DNA of 10,640 nucleotides, from positions 1 through 10,640 of the forward strand of contig CBFHHV010000029.1 in assembly GCA_965655775.1 (NCBI GenBank), in the 5' to 3' direction. Within the stretch, counting starts at the first letter, position 1. Each line of letters starts with the position of its first letter. The notes beneath the pieces are model-generated. The model did no database searches. It saw only the letters and a list, made by a program, of their open reading frames with translations, and had not been told where the DNA came from. The translations under genes and the position numbers were made by a program. Source of the stretch: Marisimplicoccus sp965655775 (lineage in GTDB: Bacteria > Bacteroidota > Bacteroidia > Flavobacteriales > Flavobacteriaceae). Below are positions 1 to 7,151 of the stretch, piece after piece.

Positions 1-50
1 GAGTGATTTGATATAATTAAACTTGTAACTAATACTAATATTTTTTTCAT
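1..50 (-). CDS. N-terminus of an exported protein, cut by the left edge
   Basis: An ATG at 48-50 opens a frame that stays open to the edge and reads MKKILVLVTSLIISNHS. Two lysines followed by a run of Leu/Val/Ile is the classic start of a signal peptide, so the product is probably exported or membrane anchored. No lipobox cysteine is visible in the 16 complete codons. The gene lies 35 bases downstream of the DUF502 gene on the same strand, spacing like that of its neighbours, so it is probably the next gene of the same transcript. Nothing can be said of its function. At this length a chance ORF is possible, but the signal-peptide character and the position make a real gene more likely. Confidence 0.55.
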   Translation of the reverse strand, partial: MKKILVLVTSLIISNH

Positions 51-85
51 AACTCTAATTTAAGATTTTATACCCTTTTTACGCA

Positions 86-715
86 TCATTTTTTATCCTT
101 AATTTTAACAGAATTAGGGGTTACAACACCTGCTGAAATTACAAGCTTAAATGCGTCTTCAACACTAATATCTAGTTCAAATGTATCTTTTTTTGGGATC
201 AAAATAAAAAAACCAGAGGTTGGATTAGGTGTGGTTGGTACAAAGAGGTTGATAGTTTCTTCACCTATAATTGATTCTGCCTCACCCCTATAATCACCAG
301 ATTGAAATGCAATTACCCAAATTCCCTTACTTGGATATTGGATTAAAAATGCCTTTTTAAAACTTTGTGATGATCTGTTAAATATAGTATCAGAGACTTT
401 TTTTAATATGTTGTATATGTTTCGAAAACCTGGAATTCTGTTGAGTAACTTCTCCCATAGAGCTACTAATCTTCTTCCTAATATATTAGTAACTAATATA
501 CCTGTGATAAGTATAATCAAAAATAGCAGGATTATTCCAGACCCTGGTATAGAAGTATCTAAATTAAATATAGCTTCAGGAAGATATTCTTGCGGAACAA
601 GACTATTAATAAATTCTAAAAAGAACTTAATGACTATAATAGTTAGAATCAAAGGTATCCAAAAAAGAAGTCCTGAAATTAGATAATTTCTTAATCGTGT
701 TAGTAATTTTAGCAT
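86..715 (-). CDS. DUF502 family integral membrane protein
   Basis: This 209-residue protein has two N-terminal membrane segments (about residues 12-36 and 58-80) and a soluble C-terminal domain. DUF502 hallmarks are visible: IPGFRNIYNILKKVSD at 94-109, PTTPNPTSGFF at 160-170, and a tail VEDAFKLVISAGVV at 185-198. The family is widespread in bacteria and related proteins occur in plants, but its biochemical role is not established to my knowledge. It is usually about 200-240 residues, so this copy looks complete. The ATG start gives a short basic stretch before the first membrane helix, as expected. It lies 23 bases after the amidase gene and continues the same minus-strand run. The family call is firm; function is unknown. 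Confidence 0.9.
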   Translation of the reverse strand: MLKLLTRLRNYLISGLLFWIPLILTIIVIKFFLEFINSLVPQEYLPEAIFNLDTSIPGSGIILLFLIILITGILVTNILGRRLVALWEKLLNRIPGFRNIYNILKKVSDTIFNRSSQSFKKAFLIQYPSKGIWVIAFQSGDYRGEAESIIGEETINLFVPTTPNPTSGFFILIPKKDTFELDISVEDAFKLVISAGVVTPNSVKIKDKK

Positions 716-738
716 ATTCTATTTATCATTTTTGATGT

Positions 739-2367
739 TTAATTATATTTTTTTGGGGCAACTCTTCTTTTTGATTGATTCTCATATCTATAGGCTATAT
801 TATATAATAATTGTTCATTTTTTGATTTAGCTATAAATGTAATATTTGAGGGCTGACCATCACTCCTATACCCCATTGGTATTGTCAAAGCTGGGAAATG
901 TGCAGCTGCAGCAATACCAGCCATACTATTATCAACTGATATAAAAATATCAAAATCATTATTAGTCATAATCTTATTTAAATAATTAGTTGCTTGAGAT
1001 TTTGTGTTTATTTTCATTTGTTCCAATTCTGAGTCAGAAACTTTGTCTTCTTTGATTTCATTAAATATATACTGACCATAGGGTGCATGTGTCAATGTAT
1101 CTTTATTATTGAATTCTACTATATCTGTTACATTGTAAACTTGAATATCCTTATTGGCGTAATTAGAAATATACTTTGGCAAGTCTCTTTTCATATCTGA
1201 TGTTAGAATAGATCTAAACGATGGCAATGAATACTTTTCGGGATTATAAATAGCATTTGAGATACCACTAATCTTCAAATCATCTAAAGCAATTGTAATT
1301 AATGAATCTTTTACAACATTTGATGATATGCCTACAACAATATTTCTAGGATCAAAACTTTTCATTTCATCTAAATCAATCTTGTCAGCTTTATAGCTTA
1401 ATTCATCTTTATCATCGAAACCAATCATAGAATTGTAAAGTATTGCATTATCATAAACATTTGTAGTCATTGGTCCTGAAGTATCAAAGAAACTCGATAT
1501 TGGCACAATACCTGACCTGCTAATACTACCAATAGTTGGTTTTAATCCCACTAATGAATTTTTAGATGAAGGCGATAATATCGAACCTGAAGTTTCTGAA
1601 CCAATTGAAGCAGCTGCAAAGTTAGCTGCAATTGAGACTCCACTTCCAGAGCTAGACCCTCCAGATTCAAAAACTTTACGGCCATATGGATTGAGTGTTT
1701 GCCCCCCAAGAGAGCTGTATCCAACAGGACATGGTCTACAGAAATAATAAGCCCATTCACTCATGTTTAATTTCCCAAGAATTAGAGCATTATTAATTTT
1801 TAAATTTTTTATAACTATGGCATTAGCATCAATTAAGTTGTCTTTAAATACACTTGCACCTGCTGATGTAACCATACCTTCAACATTAATATTATCTTTT
1901 ACTAAAATAGGAATACCATAAAGTAGATTATCTGGATTATTATTTTTATCAAGCTCTTTAGCCTCATTAATTATTTCTGGATTTAATGATATGATAGAGT
2001 TGAGATATAGATCTTTATCCATCTCAAATTTGTAAATTCTATATAAGTAAAACTTCACTAAATCCTCATAATTAAATTTACCTTTTGATATATGAGACTG
2101 AATTGATGTAATATCCTGATTTATAATTAAATCTTTTATTGAATTATGGTATGATACATTGTAGGATTTTAAAAAGTCATGAAAAGGCTTAAAGATTTCA
2201 TTTCTATCATTTGTTAAAGACTGAAGTCTTTTATATCTCATCCTACTTATTTTATGATTAGAGTTTTCCTTTATTTCTATACTCTCGTCATAGTTTTCCC
2301 ATACAATTATCGAAGTATCAGAGCACGATAATATTAAAATAAAAAAAGATAAAGCAAAGTTTCTCAT
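739..2367 (-). CDS. Amidase-signature family hydrolase, predicted lipoprotein
   Basis: This 542-residue enzyme should hydrolyse an amide bond with the Ser-cisSer-Lys triad of the amidase-signature family. The triad is legible: Lys157 in ILVKDNI, Ser238 in GGSSSGSG (236-243) and Ser262 in ETSGSI (258-263). The 24-residue spacing of the two serines equals that in malonamidase E2 and FAAH. LVGLKPTIG (272-280) and the C-terminal FPALTIPMGYRSDGQP (491-506) are also typical. The N-terminus ends in ILSC (Cys15), a usable lipobox, so the enzyme is probably lipid-anchored outside the cytoplasmic membrane. Residues 16-100 form an extra N-terminal region not needed for the fold. The substrate is unknown. 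It lies 21 bases downstream of an omega-amidase-type gene, so two C-N hydrolases sit together. The GatA role (glutamyl-tRNA amidotransferase) is unlikely because of the export signal. Confidence 0.9.
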   Translation of the reverse strand: MRNFALSFFILILSCSDTSIIVWENYDESIEIKENSNHKISRMRYKRLQSLTNDRNEIFKPFHDFLKSYNVSYHNSIKDLIINQDITSIQSHISKGKFNYEDLVKFYLYRIYKFEMDKDLYLNSIISLNPEIINEAKELDKNNNPDNLLYGIPILVKDNINVEGMVTSAGASVFKDNLIDANAIVIKNLKINNALILGKLNMSEWAYYFCRPCPVGYSSLGGQTLNPYGRKVFESGGSSSGSGVSIAANFAAASIGSETSGSILSPSSKNSLVGLKPTIGSISRSGIVPISSFFDTSGPMTTNVYDNAILYNSMIGFDDKDELSYKADKIDLDEMKSFDPRNIVVGISSNVVKDSLITIALDDLKISGISNAIYNPEKYSLPSFRSILTSDMKRDLPKYISNYANKDIQVYNVTDIVEFNNKDTLTHAPYGQYIFNEIKEDKVSDSELEQMKINTKSQATNYLNKIMTNNDFDIFISVDNSMAGIAAAAHFPALTIPMGYRSDGQPSNITFIAKSKNEQLLYNIAYRYENQSKRRVAPKKYN

Positions 2368-2388
2368 ATGTCTAATTTAAATAATAAA

Positions 2389-3165
2389 TCAAAATTTTAA
2401 AGTAAAATCATCTTTGTCATTTAGAAAATTTAAAGAGTTTCTAATTTCAATAATTTTTGATTTGTTTAATTGATAATAAATAATTGTCTCATCTTCTGAC
2501 ATTTCCACACAGTGTTCACCATAAGGGTCAATTATAGAGGAGTACCCGTTATATTGATTCTCTGGGTCAGATCCAACTATATTTACACCTATACAATAAG
2601 ACATGTTTTCTATTGCTCTAGAAACAAGAAGGTTTTTCCAATGCGATATTCTTGGGGTTGGCCAATTAGCTAAATAAAAAACAACATCATAGTCCAAATC
2701 ATTCCTCGACCATACAGGAAATCTCAAATCATAACATATTTGAGGAAGAAATTTCCAACCTTTATATTCTATTATTCTTTTTGCCTTCCCTTTTGTATAA
2801 ACTTTACTCTCACCCGCTAAAGTAAATGTATGTCTTTTATCATAAAATGTAATTTCTCCATTAGAAAAAACCCATACCAATCTATTATAGAAATTTTTAT
2901 TCTCTTCTATTGCTAGACTAGCTACAACTGATACATTTCTTGTCAAAGCTACTTGACGAAGCCATGAAACACTATTTCCATCCATTGTCTCAGCAATTTT
3001 TGTAACATTCATGCTAAAACCAGTATTAAACATCTCAGGAAAAAAAATAATATCAACTTCTGGATTTATTGAATTAATTATATTATCGAACTTATCTAAA
3101 TTTCTCCGAGCATCTTCCCAATTAATGCTTGTCTGTACAATTGCTATGTTTATTTTCTTTGACAT
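2389..3165 (-). CDS. Carbon-nitrogen hydrolase, omega-amidase type (YafV/NIT2-like)
   Basis: This 258-residue cytoplasmic nitrilase-superfamily enzyme has the Glu-Lys-Cys triad: Glu44 in FFPEMFNTGF, Lys110 in YDKRHTFTLAGE, and Cys144 in PQICYDLRFPVWSRN. Glu118 in LAGE matches the second conserved glutamate. The YDKRH-(x)-F-x-x-AGE and CYDLRFPVWSRN blocks are those of the YafV/NIT2 omega-amidase branch, which hydrolyses 2-oxoglutaramate or 2-oxosuccinamate to the 2-oxo acid and ammonia. Length equals E. coli YafV (about 256). The start codon lies 3 bases from the stop of the upstream DUF2461 gene, implying co-translation. There is no signal peptide. The branch assignment rests on motifs; the exact substrate, and a possible role in methionine salvage or metabolite repair, are inference. 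Confidence 0.9.
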   Translation of the reverse strand: MSKKINIAIVQTSINWEDARRNLDKFDNIINSINPEVDIIFFPEMFNTGFSMNVTKIAETMDGNSVSWLRQVALTRNVSVVASLAIEENKNFYNRLVWVFSNGEITFYDKRHTFTLAGESKVYTKGKAKRIIEYKGWKFLPQICYDLRFPVWSRNDLDYDVVFYLANWPTPRISHWKNLLVSRAIENMSYCIGVNIVGSDPENQYNGYSSIIDPYGEHCVEMSEDETIIYYQLNKSKIIEIRNSLNFLNDKDDFTLKF

Positions 3166-3168
3166 TAA

Positions 3169-3840
3169 CTAAATAATTGACTCTCCGTCTAAATTTGTTG
3201 TAAGAATTTCAGACATGTAATCAAAAAAAGGTCTAATTGAAAGAAAAAAACTAACAAGTTCTTTATGAAAGTTTTCATCTAAAATATCTTCTTCATTTAA
3301 CTTTCTAACAAATATGAACTGCTTCTTTTTAATCATATCTATATGTTCATGATCTTGATCAAAACCTTTTGGTGATGTTTTTACCTCTTCTCCTTTAATC
3401 TCTCCCCATATATCTTTAATTTTCTTTTGATTTATTATGCTCTTAAATTCTTGACCATCTATTTCTATTTCTTTTCTTATTCTTAGCAAATCCTCTTTAT
3501 TTGGATTCCAAAAACCGACTGCTACAAAACTCTCATCTGCTGATATTTCAAGATAATAGCCTCCTCTAAGCTCAGGCTTTGCCCTATGAAAAGCCATCCC
3601 AATATTTTTTTTAAAAGGAGTCTTGTCTTTTGAGAACCTTAAATCTCTGTATATCCTAAAAATTTTTAATTTTTCAATATCATCTGAAAGATTTAGAGAG
3701 TCTTTCACCTCTTGTGCAAATATTTTTATATCAGTTTGAATAGCTTTAAACTTGCCTTTGTTCTCATTGAACCAGTCTCTATTGTTATTCAGCTTAAGTT
3801 TTTTTAAAAAACTAATTGTGTTTTTTGGAATTACTTGCAT
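3169..3840 (-). CDS. DUF2461 (TIGR02453) family protein
   Basis: This 223-residue soluble protein carries the family blocks in order: NNNRDWFNENK at 18-28, IYRDLRFSKDKTPFKKNIG at 63-81, GGYYLEIS at 93-100, and SPKGFDQDHEHIDMIKKKQF at 156-175. The family is common in Bacteroidota and found in other bacteria and fungi. I know of no established reaction. Length is normal for the family, so the gene looks intact. The ATG at 3838-3840 sits inside one copy of an 18-base repeat whose other copy follows the end of the dehydrogenase gene. This suggests that the gene once followed the dehydrogenase directly. Its stop is 3 bases before the omega-amidase start. Family call firm, function unknown. Confidence 0.9.
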   Translation of the reverse strand: MQVIPKNTISFLKKLKLNNNRDWFNENKGKFKAIQTDIKIFAQEVKDSLNLSDDIEKLKIFRIYRDLRFSKDKTPFKKNIGMAFHRAKPELRGGYYLEISADESFVAVGFWNPNKEDLLRIRKEIEIDGQEFKSIINQKKIKDIWGEIKGEEVKTSPKGFDQDHEHIDMIKKKQFIFVRKLNEEDILDENFHKELVSFFLSIRPFFDYMSEILTTNLDGESII

Positions 3841-3847
3841 TTAATTA
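3830..3847. repeat. 18-base direct repeat, copy 1 (start of DUF2461 gene)
   Basis: The plus-strand sequence attacttgcatttaatta here is identical to 4551-4568. Widened to 3827-3850 against 4548-4571, 22 of 24 bases match. Read on the minus strand, this copy supplies the ATG and first codons (MQVIP) of the DUF2461 gene. The two copies are 721 bases apart and bracket only the methyltransferase gene. Confidence 0.85.
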
Positions 3848-3863
3848 ATTTACGACTTAATTA

Positions 3864-4541
3864 TTATTTTAAATAAGGTAATTTGTTGATTTCCCAAATG
3901 CATAAAGACTTATCAGCATATATTCCATCCATTTCTTTACATTTTTCATTATAAATCATTAAAGGTTTTGGAAAATTAAATGGCTCCTTTTCAAGATTAA
4001 TTGGTCTCCAATCTCCTGTATATATATCAATATTCCTTTCTAGATTAACAAAAGAAGTACTCATAAGGTATTTTGATCTTGATTTTTTAATTCTAAATAT
4101 GGATTTTTTTATGTCCTCGATAGAAAAATGAACAAGGCAATCTCTAACAAATATCAAATCAGCCTTACCTAATTTTGAATTTGTTATGTCAGAGTGAAGA
4201 AAGCTGATATTAGATTTTTTAAATTTTTTCCTATTCTCTGTAATAAGCTGCTCAACAATATCATGACCTTGATATTTTAGATTTTTCATGTCCATTGATG
4301 ACATCCAGTTAAAATCACCGCACGGTATGTCTATAATTGATTTTATATTAAATTGTTTAATGATATGTTCTAAAGCTTTAAAAGCCTCTTCAGTATTATC
4401 AATCTCTGATCCTATGCCTGATCTACTCTGGTCACTCTCCCAATAATTTTCATTATATATAAGTTCAAACCTTTCCTGTAAAGAAAGATTTAAAAATTTT
4501 GATTTTGAAAAGTTGTTGTAATAAGATATTTTTTTACCCAT
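3864..4541 (-). CDS. Class I SAM-dependent methyltransferase of unknown substrate
   Basis: This 225-residue protein has a Rossmann-type SAM site: motif I IIDIPCGDFNWM at 69-80, an acidic second-strand end at Asp94 (GHDIV), and RDCLVHF at 133-139. Other family blocks are SDQSRSGIGSEIDNT (36-50), TGDWRPINL (175-183) and YADKSLCIW (208-216). I recognise this combination as a distinct methyltransferase family often found near surface-polysaccharide genes and in scattered marine genomes; its substrate is not established. None of the present neighbours suggests a substrate. The gene is flanked by an 18-base direct repeat and splits what otherwise looks like a dehydrogenase-DUF2461 junction, so it may be a single-gene acquisition. 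By eye its base composition resembles that of the adjacent DUF2461 gene, giving no separate sign of transfer. Confidence 0.85.
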   Translation of the reverse strand: MGKKISYYNNFSKSKFLNLSLQERFELIYNENYWESDQSRSGIGSEIDNTEEAFKALEHIIKQFNIKSIIDIPCGDFNWMSSMDMKNLKYQGHDIVEQLITENRKKFKKSNISFLHSDITNSKLGKADLIFVRDCLVHFSIEDIKKSIFRIKKSRSKYLMSTSFVNLERNIDIYTGDWRPINLEKEPFNFPKPLMIYNEKCKEMDGIYADKSLCIWEINKLPYLK

Positions 4542-4550
4542 AAAATAGGT

Positions 4551-4568
4551 ATTACTTGCATTTAATTA
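4551..4568. repeat. 18-base direct repeat, copy 2 (end of dehydrogenase gene)
   Basis: This is identical to 3830-3847. Read on the minus strand, it begins with the TAA stop of the PQQ dehydrogenase, then four bases, then an ATG (4559-4561) whose first five codons also read MQVIP before the frame loses similarity to DUF2461. It looks like a leftover start of the DUF2461 gene, consistent with duplication of the old junction when the methyltransferase gene arrived. Confidence 0.85.
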
Positions 4569-6659
4569 TTTCAAGCTAAAGACAACATATCTATCTCCTG
4601 ATCTTGTCCCTAGTTTTCCTCCACCTGACGCAATTGATAAATATGGAATACCATCAATCACATAATAGCTTGGGGTGGCAAAACCAGCATATGGCAGATC
4701 TCTCTCCCAAATTAATCTACCATTTTCAGAATCAAAAGCTCTAATTTTTCTATCTGATGTAGCGGCTATAAAAATAATACCAGATTCAGTTAATAAGGGC
4801 CCTCCATAGTTTTCTGTCCCAGTTGTTACATTATTTAATTTACCGATTTCTGTTTGACCTAAAGGAATACTCCAGTCAATATTACCTGTATTTAAGTTTA
4901 TTGCATTTAAAGAACCCCAAGGAGGTTTAATTGCTGGGTATCCATTACTTGTTAAAAACTTATTGTACCCTGTAGAGGTATAAAATACTTCATCACCCAT
5001 TAATGATAGATTTGTTTTATCACCATCTTTTAAGTCTAGGATATAATTAGTTAAAACCTGGATACTTGAGTCATCTAAAAATGAATATCCAGGCATAAAA
5101 CCCTTTCCATTATAAATTATTGATCTAAGCTCATTATAATTATATTTTTTATTCATGTCAATTATTGATGGATTTTCTCCAGAACCTTTGAAATCAACCC
5201 CATGACACATTAAACACTGCTTATTGTAAAGACTCACTGGTTTTGAATCATTTTCTGATATCTTTCTCATTGTTAATATCCATGGCATCTCATTAGAGTT
5301 TACGTACAACATATTCTTTATTGGATCAAGCGCTGGACCACCCCATTCGGCTCCACCATCAAAACCTGGAAATATTAATGTTCCTTTCTCTGATGGAGGT
5401 GAAAAAATATCATCTTTAATAATAGATAAATAAACCTTAGTTAGACTATCTTTTTCTTTTTCACTAACAAAAGGATTTATATCACTGTTGGATAAATACT
5501 GCCTAGAAAAAGGTTTTGGAAAAGTAGGAGTTGGTTGAGTCTTAGATAGCTTTTCTCCAGTAAGAGAGCTTACAGAAGGAACTGTTCTTTCTACTATATC
5601 ATATATTGGTTCACCCGTAATTCTATTTAACAGGAAAGTATAACCAGACTTAGTAACCTGAGCAAGTGCAGGTATAACAGAGTCCTTTAACTTATAATTA
5701 AAGATTACAGGTGGAGCTGGTAAGTCACGATCCCATACATCATGATGAACTGTTTGATAATGCCATAATCTTTCTCCACTCTCAGCATTAATAGCTAGAA
5801 TTGAATTAGCAAACAAATTATCACCTTTACGATCTCCTCCATAAAAATCATAACTTACTGAACCCGTTGGTGCGAATAAAATTCCATTTTTTGAATCAAT
5901 TGTTAATCCTGACCATGCATTTGCACCACCTAATCTTAGATAAGCATTTGGATCCTCATATGATTCATATCCCTTCTCCTCTGGTTCTGGAATGGTCTTA
6001 AAAACCCATACTAATTCTCCTGTGTTGGCATTAAAGGCTCTTATGTTTCCTTTCGCAGCTGGGTTTCCCTCACTAACTCTGGAGCCTACAATAATAAGGT
6101 TTTTAAAAATAACACCTGGTGATGTCATAGAGATATATAGGGATGATGAGTTTTCACCTAAACCTACATGAAGATCTATAAATCCACCATTACCAAACTC
6201 TTTATCTGGTTTACCATTAATAGTATTAATTTTAAATAACTTAGATCCTACACCATAAAAAATAAATGAATTATTTGATAGATTTTTATAATAAGTTATA
6301 CCCCTACAAACATGTATATTGATATCACTATCAAAAAATTTAAAGTTTTCAGAAAAAGGATCAAAAACCCAGTTTTCATGACCTGTTTTCGCATTTAAAG
6401 AAAATAACTTGAGTTTTGGTGAAACTCCAAAGAATTTTTTATCAATGATAAGTGAGTTTGTTTGAATCTCAGAATTTGCAGAGTGATCATTAGTTTTATA
6501 TTCCCAAACTTTATTTAGTCTTGAAATATTTCCTTTATTAATTAGATCTGATTTAACATATTGAGTTCTTTCATTAGATCCTCCATAAATAGGCCAATCA
6601 AGATTTTTGTTACATGAAAAAATTAAAACTGAAAATAAAAGGAAGATTTTTTTTCTCAT
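4566..6659 (-). CDS. PQQ-dependent dehydrogenase with internal cytochrome c domain, lipoprotein
   Basis: This 697-residue quinoprotein has an eight-bladed-propeller type sequence of the Gcd-like PQQ dehydrogenase family. Landmarks are DWPIYGGSNERTQY at 21-34, GGANAWSGLTID at 244-255, HHDVWDRDLPAPPV at 305-318 (the segment holding the family's catalytic aspartate) and GGGKLGTRSGDRYVVFSL near the C-terminus. A c-type haem site CLMCH (482-486), with a plausible Met ligand at 522 in GFMPGY, lies within a domain of about residues 470-545 inserted before the last blades. Electrons can therefore pass from PQQ to haem within one chain. Signal peptide MRKKIFLLFSVLIFSC gives a likely lipid-modified Cys16, placing the enzyme outside the cytoplasmic membrane. 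The substrate is probably a sugar or sugar-like alcohol, which cannot be fixed here. No PQQ synthesis genes are in view. It is the first gene of the minus-strand run. Confidence 0.9.
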   Translation of the reverse strand: MRKKIFLLFSVLIFSCNKNLDWPIYGGSNERTQYVKSDLINKGNISRLNKVWEYKTNDHSANSEIQTNSLIIDKKFFGVSPKLKLFSLNAKTGHENWVFDPFSENFKFFDSDINIHVCRGITYYKNLSNNSFIFYGVGSKLFKINTINGKPDKEFGNGGFIDLHVGLGENSSSLYISMTSPGVIFKNLIIVGSRVSEGNPAAKGNIRAFNANTGELVWVFKTIPEPEEKGYESYEDPNAYLRLGGANAWSGLTIDSKNGILFAPTGSVSYDFYGGDRKGDNLFANSILAINAESGERLWHYQTVHHDVWDRDLPAPPVIFNYKLKDSVIPALAQVTKSGYTFLLNRITGEPIYDIVERTVPSVSSLTGEKLSKTQPTPTFPKPFSRQYLSNSDINPFVSEKEKDSLTKVYLSIIKDDIFSPPSEKGTLIFPGFDGGAEWGGPALDPIKNMLYVNSNEMPWILTMRKISENDSKPVSLYNKQCLMCHGVDFKGSGENPSIIDMNKKYNYNELRSIIYNGKGFMPGYSFLDDSSIQVLTNYILDLKDGDKTNLSLMGDEVFYTSTGYNKFLTSNGYPAIKPPWGSLNAINLNTGNIDWSIPLGQTEIGKLNNVTTGTENYGGPLLTESGIIFIAATSDRKIRAFDSENGRLIWERDLPYAGFATPSYYVIDGIPYLSIASGGGKLGTRSGDRYVVFSLK

Positions 6660-6693
6660 AATTCTAATTTATAAAAATCAATTGATATTGACC

Positions 6694-6701
6694 TATATTT
6701 G
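6694..6701 (+). promoter_or_regulatory. Candidate Bacteroidota -7 element for the ACT-domain gene
   Basis: TATATTTG matches the TAnnTTTG -7 consensus of Bacteroidota primary-sigma promoters. It lies in the divergent spacer, 78 bases before the ACT-gene ATG, and would start a transcript near 6706-6710, just before the hairpin at 6715-6762. No good TTG -33 element is present at the usual distance, so support is moderate. No comparable match was found for the divergently read dehydrogenase gene. Confidence 0.35.
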
Positions 6702-6714
6702 AATAGAATTAAGG

Positions 6715-6768
6715 TCCCCTAGTGAAGCAAAAAGCTACTTGTAGTAAATAGTAACTGGGGGATTTTTT
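6715..6768 (+). terminator. Hairpin plus T-run in the leader of the ACT-domain gene
   Basis: Bases 6715-6723 (tcccctagt) pair with 6754-6762 (actggggga region) in a 9-bp stem containing one G-U pair, with a 30-base loop. The stem is followed at once by six T residues (6763-6768). This is the form of an intrinsic terminator on the plus strand. No plus-strand gene lies upstream whose transcript it could end, and it sits 11 bases before the ACT-gene ATG. It may therefore be a premature terminator (attenuator) or a structured leader controlling that gene. The long loop weakens the terminator reading. On the minus strand there is no T-run after the stem. Confidence 0.4.
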
Positions 6769-6779
6769 AATTTTACACT

Positions 6780-7145
6780 ATGGGACAAGAAAAAGTAAAG
6801 CTTAATAGAGGAGAATATGTGTTTTGTTCTATTGATAATTTAAAAAAAATTGACATGTCTAATGTTATCTCTACATTTAAAGAAACCGAGGGATACACAG
6901 TCATAATTTTAAAAAATGAAGCAATTAAAAATAACTTGTCCTTTTATTTTATTTCTGCATGGATTACAATAGGAATAGACTCAAGTCTTGATTCGGTGGG
7001 TTTAACTTCTGCCTTTTCTACAAAACTAGCAAAAGCAGGAATTAGCTGTAATGTTGTTGCAGCATATAATCATGATCATATTTTTGTTCCTTACAAAAAA
7101 AAAGATGAAGCGATGAAAATACTTTATGATATGTTTGAGTCTTAG
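6780..7145 (+). CDS. ACT-domain protein of the COG3602 type
   Basis: This 121-residue protein has the features of the COG3602 family, with tandem ACT-like folds: GEYVFCSI at 11-18, STFKETEGYTVII at 31-43, and the C-terminal block SSLDSVGLTSAFS (68-80) followed by KAGISCNVVAAYNHDHIFVP (85-104). ACT domains usually bind amino acids or other small ligands, so a ligand-sensing role is plausible, but no effector domain is attached. The start is fixed: an in-frame TAA lies 12 bases before the ATG with no other start between. The N-terminus is somewhat shorter than in many relatives. It is transcribed alone and away from the dehydrogenase, converges with the ThuA-domain gene across 6 bases, and has the unusual hairpin leader. 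Confidence 0.85.
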   Translation: MGQEKVKLNRGEYVFCSIDNLKKIDMSNVISTFKETEGYTVIILKNEAIKNNLSFYFISAWITIGIDSSLDSVGLTSAFSTKLAKAGISCNVVAAYNHDHIFVPYKKKDEAMKILYDMFES

Positions 7146-7151
7146 AAATAA

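Noticed and set aside
408..686. Plus-strand 92-codon ORF
   Set aside because: It lies wholly within the DUF502 gene on the other strand, which has clear family motifs; no start context or recognisable protein.
1551..1760. Minus-strand 69-codon ORF inside the amidase gene
   Set aside because: It is out of frame over the serine-rich active-site region; low-complexity Leu/Gln composition is a shadow of the real frame.
3848..4550. Insertion sequence or integron-like cassette around the methyltransferase
   Set aside because: No transposase or integrase, no terminal inverted repeats and no attC-like structure were seen; only the direct repeat is supported.
4489..4561. Short minus-strand frame starting MQVIP from the second repeat copy
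   Set aside because: It loses similarity to DUF2461 after five codons and stops within about 23 codons, overlapping the methyltransferase start; taken as a relic, not a gene.
6722..6751. GTG-to-TAG nine-codon frame in the loop of the leader hairpin, as a possible leader peptide
   Set aside because: It is too short, with no run of a single regulatory amino acid and no ribosome-binding signal; chance is the best explanation.
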